Below are positions 32,007 to 43,560 of a DNA stretch of 64,000 nucleotides, one piece after another. The translations under genes and the position numbers were made by a program. Below the pieces are notes generated by a model. That model saw only the letters and a program-made list of their open reading frames with translations, did no database searches and was not told the DNA's origin. How positions within the stretch are numbered: the first letter of the stretch is position 1; every line of letters begins with the position of its first letter. Source of the DNA: Chaenocephalus aceratus (Eukaryota; Chordata; Actinopteri; Perciformes; Channichthyidae); assembly GCA_023974075.1 (NCBI GenBank), contig CM043798.1:5899397-5963396 (forward strand), given 5' to 3'.

Positions 32007-34471
32007 ATGGCAAAACATCCATCCATCTTCTCCCGCTTATCCGTGGTCGGGTCGCTGGGGTAGTAGTTCCAGCAGAGAGCCCCAAACTTTCTTTTCCCTG
32101 GCGACATCAACCAGCTCTGACTAGGGGATCCCAAGGTGCTCCCAGGCCAGCGAAGAGATATAATCCCTCCACCTGGTCCTAGGTCTACACCTTGGTCTCT
32201 TCCCAGCTGAACGTGCCTGGAACACCTCCCTAGGGAGGCGCCCAGGTGGCATACTAACTAGGTGCCCGAACCACCTCAACTGGCTCCTTTCGACACGAAG
32301 GAGGAGCGGCTCAACTCCGAGTCCCTCCCTGATGACCGAACTTCTCACCTTATCCCTAAGGGAGACACCAGCCACCCTGTGGAGAAAACCCATCTCGGCC
32401 GCTTGTATCCACGATCTCGTTCTTTCGGTCATGACCCATCCTTCATGACCATAGGTGAGGGTAGGAACGAAAATGGCCCGGTAGACAGAGAGCTTTGCCT
32501 TCTGGCTCAGCTCCCTTTTCGTCACAACGGTACGGTAAAGCGACTGCAGTACCGCTCCCGCTGCTCCGATTCTCCGGCCCATCTCACGCTCCATTGTTCC
32601 CTCACTCGAGAACAAGACCCCGAGATACTTGAACTCCTTCATTTGGGGTAAGGACTCATTCCCTACTTGGCAAAACAACCGCGGAATAAACGTACAAAGA
32701 GAAGACAACAACAATTGTTACTTGCACGAGGCAAGGTGCAACACAAAACAAATGTCCCCGAACCTGAAATACCTTCAATGAGTGTGTCAATGCCCAAGCT
32801 GTCACCCAAAGAGCAGGAGGGTTTAGATAGCACCACACAGCAGTGGCTGATAATTCATGCAGCGCGGCTGAATGAACTGCTCAGTGGGTTGATTTGTCCA
32901 AATTGCGCAGGGACAGGGCTCAAAGTCAATATTGATCGGCAAAACCATGGTTTCTGTAGCAGCTTAATGTTAGAGTGCAGTCTGTGTGATGGCGGGTACC
33001 GCAAAAGTGTGTACACATCTACGCGTCTTCAAGACAAAACCAGGAAGGATGTTGCTTTTGACGTGAATGTGCAAATGGTGCTCTTAGCGCACGAGTTAGG
33101 CTTGGGCTGTGCAGCTCTGAAGAAAATCAGCAAAGTGTTGGGGATTCCTGGACTTCATCTCAAAACCTATCAGAGACGTGACAAGAGAGTGACAGATATA
33201 TATATAGAGAGAGGCCTGGAGTCACTTCACAGGACAAGGGAGCAGGTCAGGCAGGCTTATGCAGATGTGGACCCAGATGTTGCAGAGTTGCTGAGGGAGG
33301 ATGCAGATGCAGTGATAAACATCAGCGTGTCATTTGATGGCACATGGCAAAAGTGAGGCTTCACATCCCATTATGGGATAGGTGTGTGCATTGACATCCT
33401 TACTGGATTGGTGATAGACTATCAAATCCTATCATCATATTTCCATGCTTGTGCTCTAAAGGGAAATGCCAAGCAAGCGCAAAATATTACAGAGGAGGAG
33501 TATGACAGTTGGCGACAGACACACATTGATTGTGCAAGAAACTTTGCAGGTTCAAGTAAGGCAATGGAGCAGGAGTCAGCCAAGAGGATGTGGGCCAGGT
33601 CTGTGAATCGCCACCAGGTGCGGTACACTGAGATGTTGTCAGATGGGGATAGCGCAGCATTTAGGGAGGTGGTTGCACTGAATCCATACCCTGGGCATGA
33701 AGTGGTGAAATTAGAGTGCATCAATCATGCCCACAAGCGAATGGGTACAGCACACAGGGAAAGTTAGGAGGGAAGGGTGTAGGGAAGCTGACTGCAAAGA
33801 AATGCAAAACATTGCAAAATTATTACAGGGGGGCAATTCTGAACAACCAGGGTTCAATTGATCAGGTGAAGGCCGAAATATGGGCAGGTCTCCTCCACGG
33901 CATGTCTACAGATGACAGCCCCTTACACACCAGGTGCAATCCCTCCTGGTGTTGGTATAGGAAAGCAGAGGATAATGGGGAAACACCTGGTAGCCACAAA
34001 CTACATGCTGCAAACTTTTTAAAGCGAGAGGTGGGGCAGAAGCTCATCCCTGTGTACCACCGCATGTCAAGTGACAGCCTGCTACAGAGAATGCAACATG
34101 GAGGTACTCAAAATGCCAACGAGTGCCTCAACTCAGTGATATGGGCGCGGTGTCCAAAAACAGTCTTTGTGGGGAAAAGCAGGGTTGAGGAAGCTGCAAG
34201 TATGGCCATCTCTACCTTTAATGAAGGTGCCTCTGCCATGCTGGCTGTTATGGAGAAGTTGTGGCTCCAGAGCACAGCTGTTACTGTCAGCGCAATGAGA
34301 GAAAATGATTTGCTTAAAATTTCAAAAGCTGAGGCTGTTACATCTGCCAGTTTAAAATATAGGTGCAAGAGTAAGCACAGCAAAAAAAGTAAAAAGACAT
34401 CGGCAGGAGATGCAGGAGGGGCCTACTTATGTATGGAGCAGGCATGGACTAGGCTGTGTTATGTACTGTAG
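32007..34471 (+). pseudogene. Mutator-like (MULE) transposase, start codon split by Rex3
   Basis: The original start is ATGGCAAAAC at 32007-32016; Rex3 then intervenes, and the frame resumes at 32668 as TTGGCAAAAC. The protein has a CPNC...C..C zinc-binding N-terminus (33-34 kb numbering: CPNCAG, ECSLCDGGY), SVSFDGTWQK with catalytic Asp, an in-frame TGA at 33355 where relatives have Arg, VLSDGDSAAF with the second Asp, and a frameshift with a small deletion near 33745 inside HAHKRMGTA. After the shift come GKGVGKLTAKKCKTLQNYYR, WCWYRKAEDNGETPG and NANECLNSVIWARCPKTVF with the catalytic Glu. The D-D-E residues survive, but split start, stop and shift make this a pseudogene. Confidence 0.87.
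32017..32667 (-). mobile_element. Rex3 (RTE) LINE, 5'-truncated
   Basis: Minus strand codes for the end of the Rex3 ORF: FKYLGVLFSSEGTMEREMGR, YRTVVTKRELSQKAKLSVYR, RVAGVSLRDKVRSSVIREGL and RTRWRDYISSLAWEHLGIP, then an in-frame TAG (about 32121). The 3' end is GGATGGATGGAT-type (32017). A 9 bp duplication TGGCAAAAC flanks the insert (32008-32016 and 32668-32676). Confidence 0.92.
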
Positions 34472-34914
34472 GACGGATGGACATACAACTAGGGTGGCAG
34501 TTATTCTGGTGGCAGTGTGTGTGTTACTGTGGTCGCAGTGTGTTTGTGTTCAGGTCATATACTGTGTTACTCAGTTTTCAGGTTTATTGTGTTTTATATG
34601 TTCTATATTGTTGTTGGTAAGTATTAGATTAAATATTGTGTCTGTAAATAGTGTCTTCCAATAAAAACGTTTTTGAATTTGACAATACAGTACATATCTT
34701 TAAAGGTCGTTTTCTCAAAATGAGTTGTTTCTCCTACTCTGAGTTCGAAATGAATTGTTATATTCAACAATTCTGTGTTTTTTATTTATTGATTGTTCAA
34801 TACCTGACAAGGACGGAGATGAAATATCTACATACATCTTATAAGAGTATAATACATTACAGTGCAGAACTACACCATAGTTGTGTAGGCCTATATGATA
34901 TGTCAAACCTTAGA
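34472..34914. other. 3' flank of the Mutator-like gene
   Basis: AT-rich, with AATAAAAACG at about 34660 as a possible poly(A) signal. No terminal repeat matching 31528 found before the next element starts at 34915. Confidence 0.4.
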
Positions 34915-36245
34915 AAATGTTGAAATGGATGTGCAAAATAGTCATTATATACAGTCTTTAATTAACTATTAGTAGAGAATAACGAGTAATGAATATACTT
35001 TATAGGGATCCTATTAATATCTAATAATAAAAATAATGAAATTCAATAACATGCTTTAACCACTAGGTGTCCCTTTATATCAGCTGTGCACCTTTATGGT
35101 GTAAATACAGCCTATCTACCAATTGGATCAAATATAAAAGTGAGCCGAATTAGTGTTGATACTGCAAGGAGACGTATTGTGTGAAAATAAATGTAAGATG
35201 TTGTTTAATGGCTGATATATTTATGATCCACGTCACGTTTTCAGTTCCTCATGTTTGTCTAGAAGTCTTCTCATCAGGGCTCTATAAATACAAAACTACG
35301 GCAGATATGTAATATTTAATGCAGCCGAAACGTGTATTACAATGCCGTTATGTGATGACTTTCAAAGAGAAAAGCAAGCACACTCGGAATAAAGTATTAT
35401 TATTATTTTTTAAATGTTTTCGGTCTGTTTCCGGTATTTGTTAATGACGATGTGATGTGAGATGTGAGACTGGAATTGCACAGGGGGAAATAACGTAGGC
35501 TATCTTTAGATGCGGATTTTGTTAAACTAATATGTTTGCGCTGTGGACCAACACTATACATTGACGGGGAAGGGGGTAGCAATAAAGATAACACTATTAA
35601 ACAGTTACACAACATAACAGAAATAATATCGATAGCAGCGTCCCTAGCAACCACCTTGGTAACAATGAAAACATTGCGATTTCCTGAAGTAATCTTCGTA
35701 ATAACTAGCAAACTAAAGATCATGTACATCCACTGCACACATAATCTGAAATAACAACTAATATGTCTCGCATCAAATGATATCAAAACGCATTTTAATG
35801 GCCAAACTAACTTTAAAATAGGCATTTTCCACCGAGAATAAAACTAAGTTCGGCCATGTTTTCTTTTTCTGCAGGGAGAAATTTGAAGATCACGTGACAT
35901 AGACGCCAGCCATTGGAATGAATGGTGAACAAAAACGGGGTTTGTCAAACAGAGCACATGGTGTAGTCCAAACGATAGCTGGGGATACTGGGTAGTGCAG
36001 TGTCTTCTGCCATCCTTTACTCAGAAAAAATATTTGTTTCTCCGAATTGAAGGGGGAAAATACAAAAGCATTGCACACAATTTAAACCAATCAATGTTGT
36101 GTAATTAACAAGGATAATCAGGTGTTTTTTAGTCGATGAGTAGTGCAGATATCACTGTAAAATCAATCGACAGTAAGAGGAATACTTACTTCCGGGTGTA
36201 CAATTCTCCGTTATCCAATGGGAATGGACGCTCACATTGCCTTTA
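34915..36245. mobile_element. Partial copy 3 of the THAP-bearing element family
   Basis: Begins in sequence matching 6200-6300 of the full copy (AATAACGAGTAATG). 35083-35424 matches 28155-28500, and 35900-36235 matches 7850-8190, including CAATCAATGTTGTGTAAT and TTATCCAATGGGAATGGA. Truncated at 36240 within the inverted repeat. No transposase readable. Confidence 0.7.
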
Positions 36246-37040
36246 AGGGCAGCCGACACAAACGAATGCCGTGCTTCCATGAGCGTCAAATCCCGACGCA
36301 GATGGGAATACATTGCAATCGGTTGAAAGCTATTTGCGTCCCTTTATGAAGCTGAAGGAGCCTAGGAGCGTCACAATTGGACACCACGGACACTGACCAA
36401 ACGTCGCTCCTGGACGCTTAGGGAGTGAGAGTGTGTTGTGCTTTTCAAATGCATATATGGCCACCCATTTACACGGCTCTTCCCGTCAAGAATATGAATA
36501 GAACTTAGTTAGATCACTTTACATTTCTGCAAATTAATTTTTAATCACACACGTCTCCCCGTCCCGAAAATGATAAATAAAATAAAAAGAGGAAACAATT
36601 TTCAAGTTCAGTTTTCAACGTTTTATTTAAAATAACTGACATAACAGACACCATACTGTAGGCCTATCTGCTGCGGAAACCAGGACGAGCTTTTTCGGGG
36701 GCTCCTCAGTCTCTCATCCTGGTCTTATGCCACACATATTTCTATGCCGTAATTCATACTGGTCCTCTCACGCACATACATTCTCCTTACAGTATACATA
36801 CATAGGCTATATGAGTCTGTGTATCTACGGACCATTTGTTTTTCTTTATTAAAAAAGTAAACAGAAGAGCGTCTGAGAGGCATTTTTGCCCTTTTGCTTT
36901 TTACCTTACTAAATGGTCTAATGGTCAGTGGAGCGCGGGCCCGCGAAACTCGCGGAAGTGATTTCAAAACAAAAAGCACTCATTTGCTTGGAACAAAGAA
37001 AACGGCCAAGACACACATTGAGTCCAGAAAATGAATGTTA
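36246..37040. other. Non-coding
   Basis: No gene, tail or repeat boundary recognised. Confidence 0.4.
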
Positions 37041-37110
37041 TTAAGGGCTGTAAATATAATAAGCCTGTGTCTAAAATTGACAACAGGCTTATTATATTTA
37101 CAGCCCTTAA
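37041..37110. repeat. Perfect hairpin, 28 bp arms and 14 bp loop
   Basis: TTAAGGGCTGTAAATATAAT through AAGCCTGT (37041-37068) is exactly mirrored at 37083-37110. The outermost TTAA could be a piggyBac-type target, but the interior is too short for an ordinary MITE. Confidence 0.9.
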
Positions 37111-37129
37111 GATACATGTTTGTGTTTAA

Positions 37130-37460
37130 CAGCTGACCACCATGACATACTTTGTTTTAGTAGATTTCGCATGAGAGCAAAATGTATAAATATGAGCATT
37201 AAATTATATGAATATGAGAACAAAATGCATGAATGTGTGAGTGACAATATATGAATGTGTGCATTGAAATATGATAATATGAGAGCAAAATGTATGAATG
37301 TGTGAGTGTAAATATATACGTGTGTGAGAGTGAAAATGTATGTAAAAGGAGAATATATGTGTGTAAGAGTGAAAATGTATGTATGTAAAAGGAGAATATA
37401 TGTGTGTAAGAGTGAAATGTCCGATAGTCCACCATTTCCACCGGAAATATCAAACATTTA
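37130..37460. repeat. Degenerate tandem repeat
   Basis: Units such as GAGAGCAAAATGTATGAATG, GTGTGAGTGTAAATATA and TATGTAAAAGGAGAATATAT recur with drift. The His/Tyr/Leu-rich frames on the minus strand are products of the repeat. Confidence 0.7.
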
Positions 37461-37672
37461 ATAAAAGTGAAAAACTATGAACAAGACTTAACGTACTCAT
37501 CATAATTAATTATATTTATTTTGTTCGCTGTATGATTTTTGACTTTGTTTAGAGCAGTGATCTTCTACTATATGAACATTTTGGACCCAAAATCACCAAA
37601 AAAACAATATTATTTTTCATATAGGTAACACAAACATACACAACGAAACCATTTAAAAGCTGGAAATATATA

Positions 37673-38477
37673 CCGTAATTTTCGGACTATAAGGTGCGCC
37701 TTTTTTCCCATTTTTCGACCCTGCGGCTTATATAACGGTACGGCTAATCTATGGATTTGTACAGCTAACGGCCACTAGGGGACCTCCTAAATCTATGGAT
37801 TTTACAGGTTTACAGTCCACCACCTTTAACTCTATGGGCTCTATGACCGGTCCGCGCCCGCCACCTTTAAGCGGCGGGCTCCAGCAGGAAAAGCTTGAGG
37901 CCGGAAAAGAGTGAGACCGGTAGCGCGCAAAAGTAAAAGTGGAACCGAGAGTGGTACGAGAGACAGAACGAGAGCAAGACAGACAGACATTACGAGAGCG
38001 AGACAGTTTGTGCAAGGGAAGTTTTCATGCACAAAACCCTCATTATGGAAAACAAACGTACAAATCCACTGGTACTGGTACTGGTTGAAAACCACTGCTG
38101 TCGATCACTGCCGGTACGTGCGCTGGGAGCGCACCGTTTACGTTTGAAAGTTGAAAAGTGTGTGTCTGAAACGCTATGTGATACAGTACAGTTTACACAG
38201 CACAGTACATGTTCTGTAGCTACTATTGCACTAAATGGTAACACTTGAATACGTTATGCAAATATGCAACTTGTTTGTTAAATGTTAATAAATGGGAGCT
38301 TCCTCAAACAGCCATCTCTTTCCCGACAATCTCCTCTGTGCACGAAACCTTACATATGGTAATTAAACATTAAAACACCTGCGGCTTATAGTCCAGTGCG
38401 GTTTATATATGTACACATCATTCAATTTAGCTGCTGCGGCTTATATTCAGGTGCGCCTTATAGTTCGAAAAGTACGG
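37673..38477. mobile_element. TA-flanked non-autonomous DNA transposon, 805 bp
   Basis: Starts CCGTAATTTTCGGACTATAA and ends TTATAGTTCGAAAAGTACGG, with TA on each side (37671-37672 and 38478-38479). Subterminal GGTGCGCC and GCGGCTTATA elements occur at both ends. The TA duplication suggests a Tc1/mariner-type relation; no transposase seen. Confidence 0.75.
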
Positions 38478-38570
38478 TACATGGGATGTCACTATGATAA
38501 TATGAAAGTTTGATTGAGGTAGCATGGGATTTCATTCTGATAAGGCAAAAGTGTTATTATAAATATAATA

Positions 38571-38593
38571 CAAATATATATATATATATATAC
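38571..38593. repeat. TA microsatellite
   Basis: Short (TA)n run. Confidence 0.8.
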
Positions 38594-38627
38594 ACATTAT
38601 GTACAAAAATCAGTTTTTTTCTGTCTT

Positions 38628-38728
38628 TATCTGTGCCACGCTTCAAAGCAGTTTCTGTCAACTATGACACAGAGGGCAACATCACAGGTTCCTCCTCCTT
38701 CATGTCAAAAAACAAGCTTAAAGCTTGA
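38628..38728 (+). CDS. Possible 3' terminal exon fragment
   Basis: After a pyrimidine-rich tract with an AAAG acceptor-like end, the frame reads RFKAVSVNYDTEGNITGSSS then FMSKNKLKA and stop. The composition looks protein-like and the end is typical of a terminal exon, but I do not recognise the family and there is no partner exon in the neighbourhood. Confidence 0.3.
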
Positions 38729-38799
38729 CTCACGTTCAGAGTTCTCTTCATCATAGTTGAATCTTCAAAACTCTAAATCTATCTAACTATATCTAAATG

Positions 38800-38980
38800 C
38801 TCAATGTTTGTCTGTCACTTTACTTCAATCGCAGTCTCCCACCGTCTCCCGCCGCCTGTCTTCGTATATCTTCGTCTCTCTCCATTTCCCGCCGTCTCTT
38901 CGGTTCCCGCCGTCCCTCTTCGTCTCTTTTCGTCTCGTTTCGTATCACTCCGTTTACCAGATTACCTCTCCCCCTCCCTG
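38800..38980. other. Pyrimidine-rich low-complexity stretch
   Basis: TCTCCCGCCG and CTTCGTCTC words repeat. No gene. Confidence 0.5.
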
Positions 38981-38986
38981 GTAAAT

Positions 38987-39418
38987 ACATCCTGTTGAGC
39001 AGAATCTACTGTTTCCAGTATTTTCCGTTTCGTAAAATGATAAAATACGGCGAAGATATAAAATATGTGCTTCCATTATTCATACTTCTGAAATATATCT
39101 GTATTAACTTTATATCATCGTATGTCCGTGTTTATTGGGTCTTTTTGCATGAAACAAAGACTGGCATATAGTTTCAAGCCAGTACTTTCGACAGAAATAC
39201 ACATACACATCCTGTTGAGCAGGATCTACAGTTTCCAGTATTTTTCCATTTCGTAAAATGGTCAAATATGGCGAAGATATTCAAATATGTGCTTCCATTT
39301 TTCATACTTTTGAAATGTATTAACTTTATATCATCGTATCTCCGTGTTTACTGGGTCCTTTTGCATGAAACAAAGACTGGGATATAGTTTCAAGCCAGTA
39401 CTTTTGACAGGAACACAC
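38987..39418 (+). repeat. Tandem duplication, unit about 220 bp
   Basis: CATCCTGTTGAGCAG...TTTCAAGCCAGTACTTTCGACAG occurs at 38987-39203 and again at 39208-39418 with about a dozen differences. Confidence 0.85.
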
Positions 39419-39689
39419 GGCAATGTTGTTTTTATGCGGCACCAGCTTGAACAGGTCATGTGATCTGATCACGCCGGCGTGACAGTCGACTCCAAAGGGT
39501 TAATATTAAATACATATGAGTATTTTTACAACTTGTATTTATAATGGGCTATAATGGGGGTTAATGTAAGATATTACTTAATAATACAATACATTATAAT
39601 ATATGATATGATAATTACATTTTAGTTTTATTCATTTCTTAATTCATAGTTTCTCATTATTATTATTTTTATCGCTCATCTTATTTTTG

Positions 39690-39806
39690 ATTGTATTAAT
39701 CTGTGTGAATCTGTGCTGTTCTGTTTTTCACTCTCACCCTGTTTGCTGTTTGAACTACTGAATTTCCCCACGGGATTAATAAAGGTCCATCTTATCTTAT
39801 CTTAAT
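39690..39806 (+). mobile_element. LINE 3' tail
   Basis: CTGAATTTCCCCACGGGATT, AATAAAGGTCC, then ATCTT units: an L2-like LINE 3' end, 5'-truncated. Confidence 0.6.
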
Positions 39807-40575
39807 GTATAAGTTGATTTACTTTCAATCTACTGTACTGTGTAAAACACCCCAACAATATTACAATAAATATACTGCATAAAGCAAACTATATACTTAT
39901 TTGATCTAAAATATTGATGTTTTTTCATTATAGTAGCTTGTGAAAACCATACAGTAACAAATAAGTGATTAAATGCTACAGTATTCAGCAAACACAACTG
40001 CAGAGCTGCAAACATTGCAAACAGACTAAGTTCTACAACACCCAGTTGTCTTTGTGTATTTTGTGAATGAAGCGCCATCTCATGGTTAAATCCTGTAATT
40101 GAACAAATGGGGAAATTGGGCAACGCCCTCTAGCAATTTGGCAACACCCCCAGCCACTGGCATCCGCTGGGCTTTTGACTGGGACACACCCATGTGAGTC
40201 TGATCTGCAGTGCTACATCTGTATAATGAAGGTTGCTAAGGAGGATCAAGAAAGAGAAAGGAAAAGAGGTTAAAAGACGGAGCGCTGGACGTCAGATAAA
40301 TCACCAGAAGAAGGCAGACAGGAAGTAAACAATAACAGGAACACGGATTGGGCTCTGTACTTTGTTTAGTATATGGCCGTGTACAGGCCCGGTTCCAGAA
40401 CAAAATGACTTGGGGTGCATCTGAGATTACAGGGGGCGCAGCAGTAGTAGGTTTACATGAGCAATAGTGGCCGGCAACAGCAATGCAAACTCGAGAATGC
40501 AATTCCTGAAGAAATTGCTAGTGGGAATGCTTTATGCTGAAAAGCTGACGCTAAACTGCTTTGCTGAAATGTAAT
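39807..40575. other. Non-coding with scattered repeat fragments
   Basis: GGCCCGGTTCCAGAAC at about 40386 resembles the start of a fish repeat. No gene. Confidence 0.4.
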
Positions 40576-40733
40576 GTGTAAGAAGAAAGTGAATCATTTA
40601 GATTAAAATGAAATCTGTAAGAAGAAAGTGAATAATTTAGATTGAAATTAAATGTGTAAGAAGAAAGTGAAGAATTTAGATTGAAATGAAATGTGTAAGA
40701 AGAAGTGAAGAATTTAGATTGAAATGATACATG
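40576..40733 (+). repeat. Minisatellite, unit about 41 bp, four copies
   Basis: TGTAAGAAGAAAGTGAA followed by TTTAGATTGAAATGAAA repeats four times. Confidence 0.85.
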
Positions 40734-40993
40734 AACACTGGGGGCTTGAATGTGTGATGAGAGAAGAAAAGAAAGTAAAAAGGCTTGGAAAAGCAGCAGA
40801 ATATTTGAACCGCAAACTTCTGAACTAAGTTGATGGCGAATGATCTATCGTCATGGCAACGGCATTTGATGACACCCCATAATACGCTTAGATGCGTTGA
40901 TGGCTGCATCGTTACCAAACCTATGAAGTCTTGGGCTGTTTGGAGTAATTTCACTGAAGTTATGAGAAAACCGTGTTTCAAGTCGAGCATTGT

Positions 40994-41007
40994 GTTGCCA
41001 TGGCAAC
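40994..41007. promoter_or_regulatory. Perfect palindromic X-box (RFX-type) motif
   Basis: GTTGCCATGGCAAC is the textbook palindromic RFX site. A partial copy (CATGGCAACGG) lies 145 bp upstream at 40852, both inside a roughly 145 bp imperfect duplication. Motif match only; function is not implied. Confidence 0.5.
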
Positions 41008-41276
41008 GGCATTTGAAGAAAATCTCAAAACTGTCCCGTAGATGTCTTCACGGCTGGACTGTTAGCACACTTGTGAAGTTTGAGCACTTTTTGAACATTT
41101 GCATAGGAGTTATAGCGACATCATGATAAGTTGTGTCAAAGAAAATAAATCGTCTAAGCCAGAAAACTGTGGGAAAAATATTGTTTTTAAACAAAAACCA
41201 ATAAAATTGTTCCATGAATCACAAGCATTTTCACTGCCCCCTCTGCAAAGTCACACAAGCACATTCACTGCCCTTT

Positions 41277-41350
41277 GCAAAGTGAATTAACGCGTGTTAA
41301 AGTGAATTAACGCGTGTTAAAGTGAATTAACGCGTTAACTTGACAGCCCT
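41277..41350. repeat. Tandem TTAACGCG repeat with hAT-type end
   Basis: AAGTGAATTAACGCGTGTTA occurs three times, then GTTAACTTGACAGCCCTAAT, an inverted end also seen at 48556-48584 and 51125. Confidence 0.65.
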
Positions 41351-43560
41351 AATATATATATATATATATATAATATATATTATAAATAAATAAAGTGCAT
41401 GTCTTTGTTTGTGTGTTTTGGTTTCCATGACATGTCTCATGTTGTAGGTGTTTGTGGCAGATTTTGATGCCTTGATGACAGAGGGAGGGGGCTCCCATTT
41501 GAAACACTGTGGCTCAAGGTTTGCCATCTTCACTGTCATGATGGATGATAGAGTTCCATCAAGAGCCAAACTGTTTCGGGTTTTGGTTTTGTTCAGTCCC
41601 ACCACAGAAAACACTCGTTCAGCATCAGCATTTGGATGTGGAAGTACCAACACCAACTTGGCAATGCGGGAGAGCCTCCCAAATCTGCTCATACCGGTCA
41701 CCTTTGAAAAATGTAGGAAGCCTAATTACTCAAGTATTTTTGTATAGAATTAAGTTGATTACGTCAATGGGTATTTCAAAGGGTGCAGAATAATTCTTAC
41801 CTTATTCTTCATTGATGCCATGTTCCCCCAAAAGCTCTCAATGCCGAATGTGGCTGGGTCTTCGGGCATGGCAATGTCCATGGACTGGTAGTCCAGAAAC
41901 TCCTCACTCAGTTTGTCACGCTCGTCAGGTCCGTTGTATGGGAGAAGTTCAGGAAACCTAAAAAGAACACAATGTGCACTGATCTGGTAAAGTAATGTAG
42001 CTGAAACGGGTTCTTTTTCAGATGTGGTCATTCAACTTTACAATCTATTAAGAAAATGTTAAGAAAATGTGACAAGAGCCAAGAGTCTTTAACCTGCTCT
42101 ACTTATTAAGCATATTGAGATAACTTGTGTTATGATTTGGCACTATAGATAAATGTACTTGACTTGATACCCCAACTAACCTGTCGACAAAGTAGAAGGC
42201 GTCTTCCACTCCACACTCTGCTGGACATCCAGAAACATGGCATGTTTTATCAGGGGCTCTCTGATGGGGAGTTTCTTCATGGCATCCACAGCCCTCACCA
42301 GAAACGCCACTGCTGCCTGCAGGAACCTCTGCACTTGCTGCGGTGTAATGTCTCCTGCATCAAGGAGTCTGTTGAGTGTAGCTCGAGTAGTGAAGCCGAT
42401 CACCAGCTTTTCTCCTACGAGAGACACAATAAATCAACAACGTCACAGAGGTCATTAAGGTGCTGTATGCGATTCTGGAGAAAGATTGATGCAATATGTT
42501 CTCATTCCCAAACACGTCAGTATGAGACTGGGAATAAGACCGGTGTTGAGTCACTTTAGCAATCATCAACAACCACAATAGCTAACTTGAAAGCACCCCT
42601 TTTAGTATCTTCATCACATCAGTGATTGATTGATTGAATACTTTATTAGACAGAAATGAAAACAGCACAAGGTACAGTCACACATTTGGTCTAAAAGGAT
42701 AACATAAAAAAGTCCTGTGGACTTGTTTCCATTGCGGTCCTATGTGTGTGATGAGATGACATGACATGATCAAACTCATAACTTGTCTGCACAAGCAGCC
42801 CTTGAACAAACACAAACAGTACTATGTGAGTGAGATCAGTGAGTGGATAGTGTATGTGCATCTGCTGATGTGAAACTTGGAGGATTACCTGGCAGTTGGT
42901 TTGATGGGTCCATAGAGGATTTCATGCAATTCCCGGTGCTGCAGTGCTGCTGGCTTCAGAAACTTCGAGAGCAACTTGCGGATGAAACTCCGTATCTACA
43001 AATGTGTATTTCAGAAAAGATTTTCAAAATTACATTTAACCTAGAAGTAGAGTGCTAATGAATAAAGGAACAAACATAGTACATTATTACTATCATACTG
43101 TATTGGTGCTTCCTTTAAACCAGTATCCCACATCCACAGTCAGATCCTCTGGATCAAAATATAGCTACATGTAACTGTTTGATTGATTGAATATTTTATT
43201 AGACAGAAATGCAAACAGCACAGGTACAGTACTGTAAATTCCCTTAGCTCAAGTATCCATTAGCTCACACACGCAAATACGTGATGATTTAACTAACACT
43301 GCTATTAGTCACGGTTGTTTGTTGTTAAACCCACTGCAGCAACCTGCCACACTGCTCACCAGCAGCCTGTGTAACGTTACATCTCACGTAGTCAGCCCAC
43401 CGTTGACTTCATCAAAATAAAAATATTTGTAAAAATAATGTGGTTACCTACCGTTTAACCTCCCGCTTCAGATGAAAATGTCAGTCACGGCATTATTGAG
43501 GCGCTGACACAGACGTTTCACGTTTACTTTTCGATTTCTCCGCCATAGAGTTAGGTTGTT
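41327..43560 (-). pseudogene. hAT transposase gene, C-terminal exons
   Basis: The final exon (41701 down) reads VTGMSRFGRLSRIAKLVLVL, PHPNADAERVFSVVGLNKTK and TRNSLALDGTLSSIMTVKMA, the hAT dimerisation domain with its AER.FS box. It splices in frame from 41957-41801 (FPELLPYNGPDERDKLSEEF; FGIESFWGNMASMKNK). Further upstream are 42427-42176 (LVIGFTTRATLNRLLDAGDI) and 42995-42889 (FIRKLLSKFLKPAALQHREL), both with good splice sites, although I could not join these two in one phase. A short first exon MAEKSKSKRETS lies near 43550 but hits a stop. The central DDE body is largely missing. Probably a degenerate fish hAT. Confidence 0.75.
42620..43225. repeat. Two direct copies of a short repeat
   Basis: TTGATTGAATACTTTATTAG ACAGAAATG... 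(42628) and TTGATTGAATATTTTATTAG (43185) head two related blocks about 560 bp apart, in introns of the hAT gene. Confidence 0.6.

Noticed and set aside
37107..37457. His/Tyr/Leu repeat frames
   Set aside because: Come from the degenerate ATGTATG tandem repeat.
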